19,454 bases of DNA from PCC-6406 sp964353225 (GTDB lineage Bacteria; Cyanobacteriota; Cyanobacteriia; Phormidesmidales; Phormidesmidaceae): assembly GCA_964353225.1 (NCBI GenBank), contig CAYGVA010000061.1:1-19454 (forward strand). The letters run 5' to 3'. The notes under the pieces were generated by a model that saw nothing but the letters and a program-made list of their open reading frames with translations, was not told the origin of the DNA and ran no database searches. This document shows, piece by piece, positions 16,211 through 19,454 of the stretch. The first letter of the stretch is position 1. Each line of letters begins with the position of its first letter. Both the position numbers and the translations under genes were made by a program.

Positions 16211-17035
16211 TTAATCATGGTGCAGCGCTGTGAGCATTTGCTCTACCGCCATCGCCCAACCCTCGGGGGCTGGGGCTGGGGCAAGGGTCCAGCCGCGATC
16301 CTTGAGCTGGTCATTGGGACCCGCTGGGCCAGGGAGGACAATGGCATGGTCCACTGCTTCCAACATAGCCAAATCATTGGGGCTATTCCCCAAGCCCACC
16401 GTCGTGATGGTTTCCCCTTTGGGTAGGGTGGTGCGGTAATGCTCGACCAACTGGCGGACGGCAACCCCTTTACCGGCACTGCCCGCAATGAGATGGGAAA
16501 AGCGATCGCCCACCACCACCTGAAAGCCGATGGATTCAGCCGCATCCCTGAGCGTCTCGGGGGTGACATTTTTAGGCGTCATAAAGGGCTCGCTAAACTC
16601 CCTTGCCTTAGCCTGTTGGGCGTCGGTTTCACTCAGCCCCGTCAATGTCTGAATCTGCTCCACCGAAAAGTCCCCAAACCCCTTGAGGGGACGGCCAATC
16701 TCCTGGGCCAGCACCCGCAATCCGGCGCGGGCCATCACGTAGGCCACCCCCAGCGCCACCACCCGGTAAGGGCCGTCATCTTCCCCCTCTGGCAGGGCAA
16801 AGGGGCAGGTGTCTCGGGGGATAAATATCGCGCTGCCGTTTTCCACCACAAAGGGGTCTGTAATGCCCACGGTCTGGATCAGGGTTTCCACTTCGGCGCG
16901 GGTCTTGCTGGTCACGGGAATCACCGGGATACCCTTTTGCTTCAGGGTCTCTAGCACCGGCAGCGTCGCCTGGTAGTTATAGGTTTCTCCATTCAGGAGG
17001 GTGCCATCTAGATCGGTGAAGAGGATTACAGCCAT
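16211..17035 (-). CDS. Mannosyl-/glucosyl-3-phosphoglycerate phosphatase-like HAD hydrolase
   Basis: A 274-residue HAD-IIB (Cof/MPGP) phosphatase. Motif I is FTDLDGTLL, with nucleophile Asp8 and acid Asp10. Motif II lies in VTSKTRAEVE, the SKTR signature of mannosyl-3-phosphoglycerate phosphatases. The motif III lysine is in GSAGKGVAVRQL and motif IV is GLGNSPNDLAML. Such enzymes make the compatible solutes mannosylglycerate or glucosylglycerate from the phosphorylated intermediate. ATG at 17035 is chosen over one at 17068 because family members begin directly at the motif I strand. The partner synthase is not in the window, so which sugar is used is unknown. Confidence 0.85.
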   Translation of the reverse strand: MAVILFTDLDGTLLNGETYNYQATLPVLETLKQKGIPVIPVTSKTRAEVETLIQTVGITDPFVVENGSAIFIPRDTCPFALPEGEDDGPYRVVALGVAYVMARAGLRVLAQEIGRPLKGFGDFSVEQIQTLTGLSETDAQQAKAREFSEPFMTPKNVTPETLRDAAESIGFQVVVGDRFSHLIAGSAGKGVAVRQLVEHYRTTLPKGETITTVGLGNSPNDLAMLEAVDHAIVLPGPAGPNDQLKDRGWTLAPAPAPEGWAMAVEQMLTALHHD

Positions 17036-17117
17036 GGTTGTGCTGGGGCAAATAACGCTACCTATCATCCTATGGTTCTGGGTTTCTGGGGGGCGATCGC
17101 GATGATCCGTTGCAGAT

Positions 17118-17336
17118 GTGCAACAAATGAGGCGGTGCTATCTAGATCACATGGTGAAAAAGGGGGCGATCGCCTTTTACCTGCCCCAATACCATTGCCG
17201 CCACACCTGGATCACTCTGGCCCTCAGAGCTGGGATGGAAATCGCCGATGTCGCCTACCTGGCCCGCGTCTCCCCTGGGGTGATTTGGAGCAATTACGCG
17301 GGGCGATCTCAAAAAATCACCGTTCCCGAGTTCTGA
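17118..17336 (+). pseudogene. Tyrosine-recombinase (phage-type integrase) C-terminal remnant
   Basis: A fragment of about 70 residues carries the end of a tyrosine-recombinase catalytic domain. It has RHTWITLALRAGM (Arg and His of the R-H-x-x-W box), then ADVAYLARVSPGVIWSNYAG with the catalytic Tyr, and a PEF end. The first catalytic Arg and everything before it are missing, so the gene is broken. It contains a HIP1 site, showing adaptation to, or origin from, cyanobacterial DNA. Similar proteins integrate phages and islands, often at tRNA genes. Whether this remnant is related to the tRNA-Phe fragment 1.5 kb away cannot be told from sequence alone. Confidence 0.72.
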
Positions 17337-17431
17337 CCCTTTGCCACCCACGCAACTAGGCAACGGATTTACAAGGGTTTGGGGGACATGCCCCTAACGA
17401 GAGAATGCGCCTTTGAGGTGTGTGACAGTTG

Positions 17432-17447
17432 ACCGGTTTAGGCCGGT
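17432..17447 (+). terminator. Short hairpin with T-run after the integrase remnant
   Basis: ACCGG pairs with CCGGT around TTTAGG and is followed by TTT. The five-bp stem is short, so this is a weak candidate. The remaining bases 17337-17528 show no gene. Confidence 0.25.
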
Positions 17448-17528
17448 TTTAGTCCATATGAACTACAGCTGCTAATAACGCCAAAAAAATTGAGGCTCTA
17501 CGCGCCAAAGGATGAAGAAGACAAAGGG

Positions 17529-18605
17529 CTATACCAGAGTCGTGGGAGAGGAACAACACACTCGAAAACCAAACAGATAGTATTTGGGGTGATCGGGATT
17601 GGCATAGTAACGATATGCGGACCGGCAATCTCCCGGAGAATTGCCCCAAGAGCCGCCACGAAGGATTCGTCTATTCTGGTTGCCTCCATCTACCCAAGCA
17701 CTGCCATCAGTTGGAGCTCCTTGATAGCTCTCGTGCCAGACGTCCTCACACCATTCCCACACGTTCCCATGCATGTCATGGAGGCCAAAACCATTAGCTG
17801 GAAAACTACCGACAGGTATAGTCTTCTCTCGCCACACACCTTCCTTACCCTTGCCGTACGTGTCTTCACAGCCATAGTTGGCCTGCTCGGGGCTGATTGT
17901 CTCACCAAAGTGAAATGGGACTGAAGTGCCATCTCGCACAGCTCTGCAGGCATATTCCCATTCTGCTTCGCTTGGTAAGCGATAGTTATTACTCGTATGT
18001 TTTGATAACCGTTTGCAAAATTCTACGGCCTCATGCCAATTCACTCCCTCAGTAGGTAAATCATCCCCTTTGAAACTAGAGGGGTCATGCTCTAAAGGCA
18101 TATCCACCGGGTCTAGCAGCGATATTAACCGCCATTGCCTTTGAGTCACAGGGTACTTACCCATGAAGAAAGCAGAAACAGCCACTCGATGCTGAGGGCT
18201 TTCATATTCATATCGGTCTAGCTCAGCCTCTGGTGAACCCATTAAGAACACACCCTTGGGCACTTGGACCATAACCAATGGGACTTCACCCATCAGGTCA
18301 ACAGTGAAGTCAGAGCCTGGATTGGAGGGAGATGGGAAGTCAAGCTGAGATAGCGACTCCAGCTTGAATTGGCCAGGAGCAACCGCGTCCAACAATGTCA
18401 AAAAGATGTTTAGACCGCATCCTGTGGGGCCTTCCACCCATTCCAGCAGCGCCTTAGCACGGTTCCCTTGAGCACCGACGTTGGGAGGCACCACACCATC
18501 TTTGGGCTTCAGAGCGAACAGTATCTCTTCAAACTCAGGACCAGTCAGGGCATTAACCAGCCGGATCAACTCCAGCCGTTGCAAAGGTAGTAACGTAACA
18601 GACAT
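17529..18605 (-). CDS. Effector-associated-domain plus FGE-sulfatase (SUMF1-like, C-type-lectin fold) protein
   Basis: A 358-residue protein with two parts. Residues 1-75 (RLVNALTGPEFEEILFALKP, QGNRAKALLEW, GCGL) resemble an effector-associated domain (EAD), a small helical adaptor found in bacterial conflict systems. Residues 105-350 form an FGE-sulfatase domain: FLMGSPEAELDR, NWHEAVEFCKRLS, YRLPSEAEWEYACRA, MHGNVWEWCEDVW, LRGGSWGNSP, CRSAYR and GFRVC. The Cys pair of true formylglycine-generating enzymes is not seen (CRSAYR lacks the second Cys), so it is more likely a ligand-binding protein than a sulfatase activator. EAD plus FGE proteins are common DGR variable proteins. Its neighbours are mobile remnants, and its composition is AT-richer than the housekeeping block. 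Confidence 0.85.
   Translation of the reverse strand: MSVTLLPLQRLELIRLVNALTGPEFEEILFALKPKDGVVPPNVGAQGNRAKALLEWVEGPTGCGLNIFLTLLDAVAPGQFKLESLSQLDFPSPSNPGSDFTVDLMGEVPLVMVQVPKGVFLMGSPEAELDRYEYESPQHRVAVSAFFMGKYPVTQRQWRLISLLDPVDMPLEHDPSSFKGDDLPTEGVNWHEAVEFCKRLSKHTSNNYRLPSEAEWEYACRAVRDGTSVPFHFGETISPEQANYGCEDTYGKGKEGVWREKTIPVGSFPANGFGLHDMHGNVWEWCEDVWHESYQGAPTDGSAWVDGGNQNRRILRGGSWGNSPGDCRSAYRYYANPDHPKYYLFGFRVCCSSPTTLV
17559..17660 (-). other. Candidate DGR variable region (VR-like segment)
   Basis: Codons from RGGSW to GFRV, the ligand-binding loop of the C-type-lectin fold. Most polar or aromatic positions that could vary (G, N, S, D, Y, Y, Y, A, N, D, H, Y, Y) use codons ending in C or T, as expected if derived from AAC/AAT codons by adenine-specific mutagenesis. 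No template repeat or reverse transcriptase is in the window, so this is only a candidate. Confidence 0.4.
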
Positions 18606-18632
18606 TCGCTACGATAAGGGCAATACGACTTC

Positions 18633-18672
18633 AAAGAGCGATCGCTAACTGACCAGGCCGCGATCGCTCTTT
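18633..18672. repeat. 13-bp perfect inverted repeat built on HIP1 sites
   Basis: AAAGAGCGATCGC (18633-18645) and its exact reverse complement (18660-18672) surround a 14-base loop, 28 bases upstream of the EAD-FGE start. Each arm contains a full HIP1 octamer. It may be an operator, a 5'-leader hairpin, or a terminator for transcription entering from the right. Confidence 0.6.
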
Positions 18673-18766
18673 ACTTTGTACCCATTAAAGCTTGATTGTC
18701 CTGATGCTTCACCGAAGAGAAATAACCCGCATCAGAGCAATATTTGTCAGTTTTGCAACAGCCTAA

Positions 18767-18794
18767 TTGCAATTAATAACAGACCTGCTATATT
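18767..18794 (+). promoter_or_regulatory. Sigma70-like promoter facing the tRNA fragment
   Basis: TTGCAA, a 16-base spacer and TATATT sit just left of the tRNA-Phe fragment. It points rightward, antisense to the fragment and the two small genes beyond. No plus-strand gene follows, so its function is unclear and it may be chance in AT-rich DNA. Confidence 0.25.
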
Positions 18795-18815
18795 GCCCTC
18801 ATGGGGTCCTAGAGA

Positions 18816-18867
18816 TGCCAGGAGGCGGGCTTGAACCGCCGACACGAGGATTTTCAGTCCTCTGCTC
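18816..18867 (-). pseudogene. Orphan 3' part of tRNA-Phe(GAA), likely attachment-site scar
   Basis: On the minus strand the sequence begins GAGC (D-stem 3' side). The anticodon arm AGAGGA-CTGAAAA-TCCTC follows (anticodon GAA, Phe), then GTGTC. The T-arm GGCGG-TTCAAGC-CCGCC pairs perfectly, then the acceptor 3' half TCCTGGC with discriminator A. The matching 5' half (GCCAGGA plus the D-arm) is absent: the bases before it are the end of a protein gene. No CCA is encoded. A tRNA 3' segment without its 5' half is the usual distal footprint of tyrosine-recombinase integration into a tRNA gene. Confidence 0.82.
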
Positions 18868-18873
18868 ACCGTT

Positions 18874-19161
18874 TTAGAGGGGGCTATCGCACAATCGCGC
18901 GATGGCCCCCTCCAGGCGTTTACTGCCCTCTTCTATCAGCTTCCGATTAGCCTCTAAGCGATATTCCAGCCGATCTAAGGTGGCCTGGATTGCCTGCCTG
19001 CTTAGCCGCATATCGGCTTCCTGCTGTAGATTCCCCCGCTCAATCTGATCCAAGCGCTTTTCGAGGGCCTGGTATCTTTGCCAGAAAAACCAGCCGGTCC
19101 CCACTATCGCGCCTAGGGTAGGCAGATCGGCCCGTAATGCCAGATAGTCAAACGTGCTCAT
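18874..19161 (-). CDS. Small membrane-anchored coiled-coil protein, unrecognised
   Basis: A 95-residue protein not assigned to a family. Residues 13-29 (LPTLGAIVGTGWFFWQR) form one short hydrophobic helix. Residues 31-90 are charged and heptad-like (LEKRLDQIERGNLQQEAD and onward), a likely coiled coil. One helix followed by a coiled coil is common among phage lysis or tail-associated accessory proteins, but that is a loose analogy. The stop codon lies six bases before the tRNA-Phe fragment, so the gene sits right at the probable island edge. It starts two bases after the stop of the next upstream gene, suggesting translational coupling. Confidence 0.65.
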   Translation of the reverse strand: MSTFDYLALRADLPTLGAIVGTGWFFWQRYQALEKRLDQIERGNLQQEADMRLSRQAIQATLDRLEYRLEANRKLIEEGSKRLEGAIARLCDSPL

Positions 19162-19163
19162 TA

Positions 19164-19454
19164 TTAGATACCTAACTTATCTAGTACTTCGTGGTATCCA
19201 AATTCCGCCAACTTTTCAATGAGCAAAGCGCTCATCTCCGGCTCAATAGACATCAGATTCCACGTAATTAGTGCTGAATCCAAATCGCCCTTATCAATAT
19301 CAAACTCAAGGGCCGAAACATCCGCCAAATTAGCCGCCCGCCAAGCCCGATAATCCGCATTTTGTCGCCGCCACCGCCTAAAAGCATCGACATCTTTACC
19401 AGTGCTTTCAATAGTCGAAAGTCGTTCTAATTCAGCCATCAAATCAGCTTTGTC
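19164..19454 (-). CDS. Unrecognised small protein, probably 5' partial
   Basis: The frame is open to the right edge, reading DKADLMAELERLS. ATG at 19439 could be an internal or true start, so the protein is at least 91 residues or continues beyond the window. It is rich in charged and aromatic residues (DVDAFRRWRRQNADYRAWRA) and predicted helical, with a C-terminal IEKLAEFGYHEVLDKLGI. No domain is recognised. The tight junction with the downstream coiled-coil gene suggests one operon entering from the right, consistent with a phage-like or island gene string. Confidence 0.6.
   Translation of the reverse strand, partial: DKADLMAELERLSTIESTGKDVDAFRRWRRQNADYRAWRAANLADVSALEFDIDKGDLDSALITWNLMSIEPEMSALLIEKLAEFGYHEVLDKLGI

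Noticed and set aside
17072..17500. DGR template repeat or reverse transcriptase near the EAD-FGE gene
   Set aside because: Read on both strands, no second copy of the GGCGGCTCTTGG-type segment and no reverse-transcriptase motif was found in the window.
17490..17924. Plus-strand frame of 144 codons opposite the EAD-FGE gene
   Set aside because: It is antisense to a well-supported domain and shows no family features.
18816..18900. A complete tRNA-Phe gene
   Set aside because: No 5' acceptor strand complementary to TCCTGGC and no D-arm precede the anticodon arm; coding sequence ends six bases before it.

Overview
The window looks cyanobacterial and chromosomal. The evidence is the many HIP1 octamers (GCGATCGC, for example near 7658, 8213, 12767 and 17093), cyanobacteria-typical small families (DUF2811-like, DUF2227-like), a cyanobacterial-style TldD, and a large subtilase with PPC repeats. 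A filamentous, Leptolyngbya-like organism is plausible, but the genus cannot be read from this stretch.

Layout. (1) 3-5180 (+): a very large secreted-type S8 subtilase, open at the left edge, whose C-terminal two thirds is more AT-rich than its catalytic domain. (2) About 5181-7000 (-): a graveyard of mobile DNA. An N-terminally truncated IS4-family transposase is fused to remains of an MFS-like transporter gene. It is broken twice by small elements that carry terminal inverted repeats and target duplications: 143 bp with a 9-bp duplication, and 212 bp with a 6-bp duplication. Removing both on paper restores one transposase frame. (3) 7162-13333 (+): housekeeping genes: tldD, a GT4-like glycosyltransferase, a lipoprotein SppA-like peptidase, a DUF2811-like small protein, a DUF2227-like membrane protein and mazG. 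The ~600-bp gap after sppA holds a GC-rich hairpin and a cluster of DnaA-box-like 9-mers. (4) 13340-17035 (-): an FAD-linked oxidase preceded by a cysteine hydrolase (probably one transcript), an ArsN2-like acetyltransferase, and a mannosyl/glucosyl-3-phosphoglycerate phosphatase-like HAD enzyme. A lone copy of the 143-bp element's terminus lies between the last two. (5) About 17100-19454: accessory DNA. It holds a tyrosine-recombinase C-terminal remnant, an effector-associated-domain plus FGE-sulfatase protein whose C-terminus resembles a diversity-generating-retroelement (DGR) target, a 13-bp HIP1 hairpin, an orphan 3' part of tRNA-Phe(GAA) that looks like an attachment-site scar, and two small unrecognised minus-strand genes running off the right edge.

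The most informative features are the nested small elements inside the IS4 remnant with a third copy of one terminus 10.5 kb away, the tRNA-Phe 3' fragment that probably marks the edge of an island extending right of the window, and the possible DGR target gene. No CRISPR array, rRNA or complete tRNA is visible.
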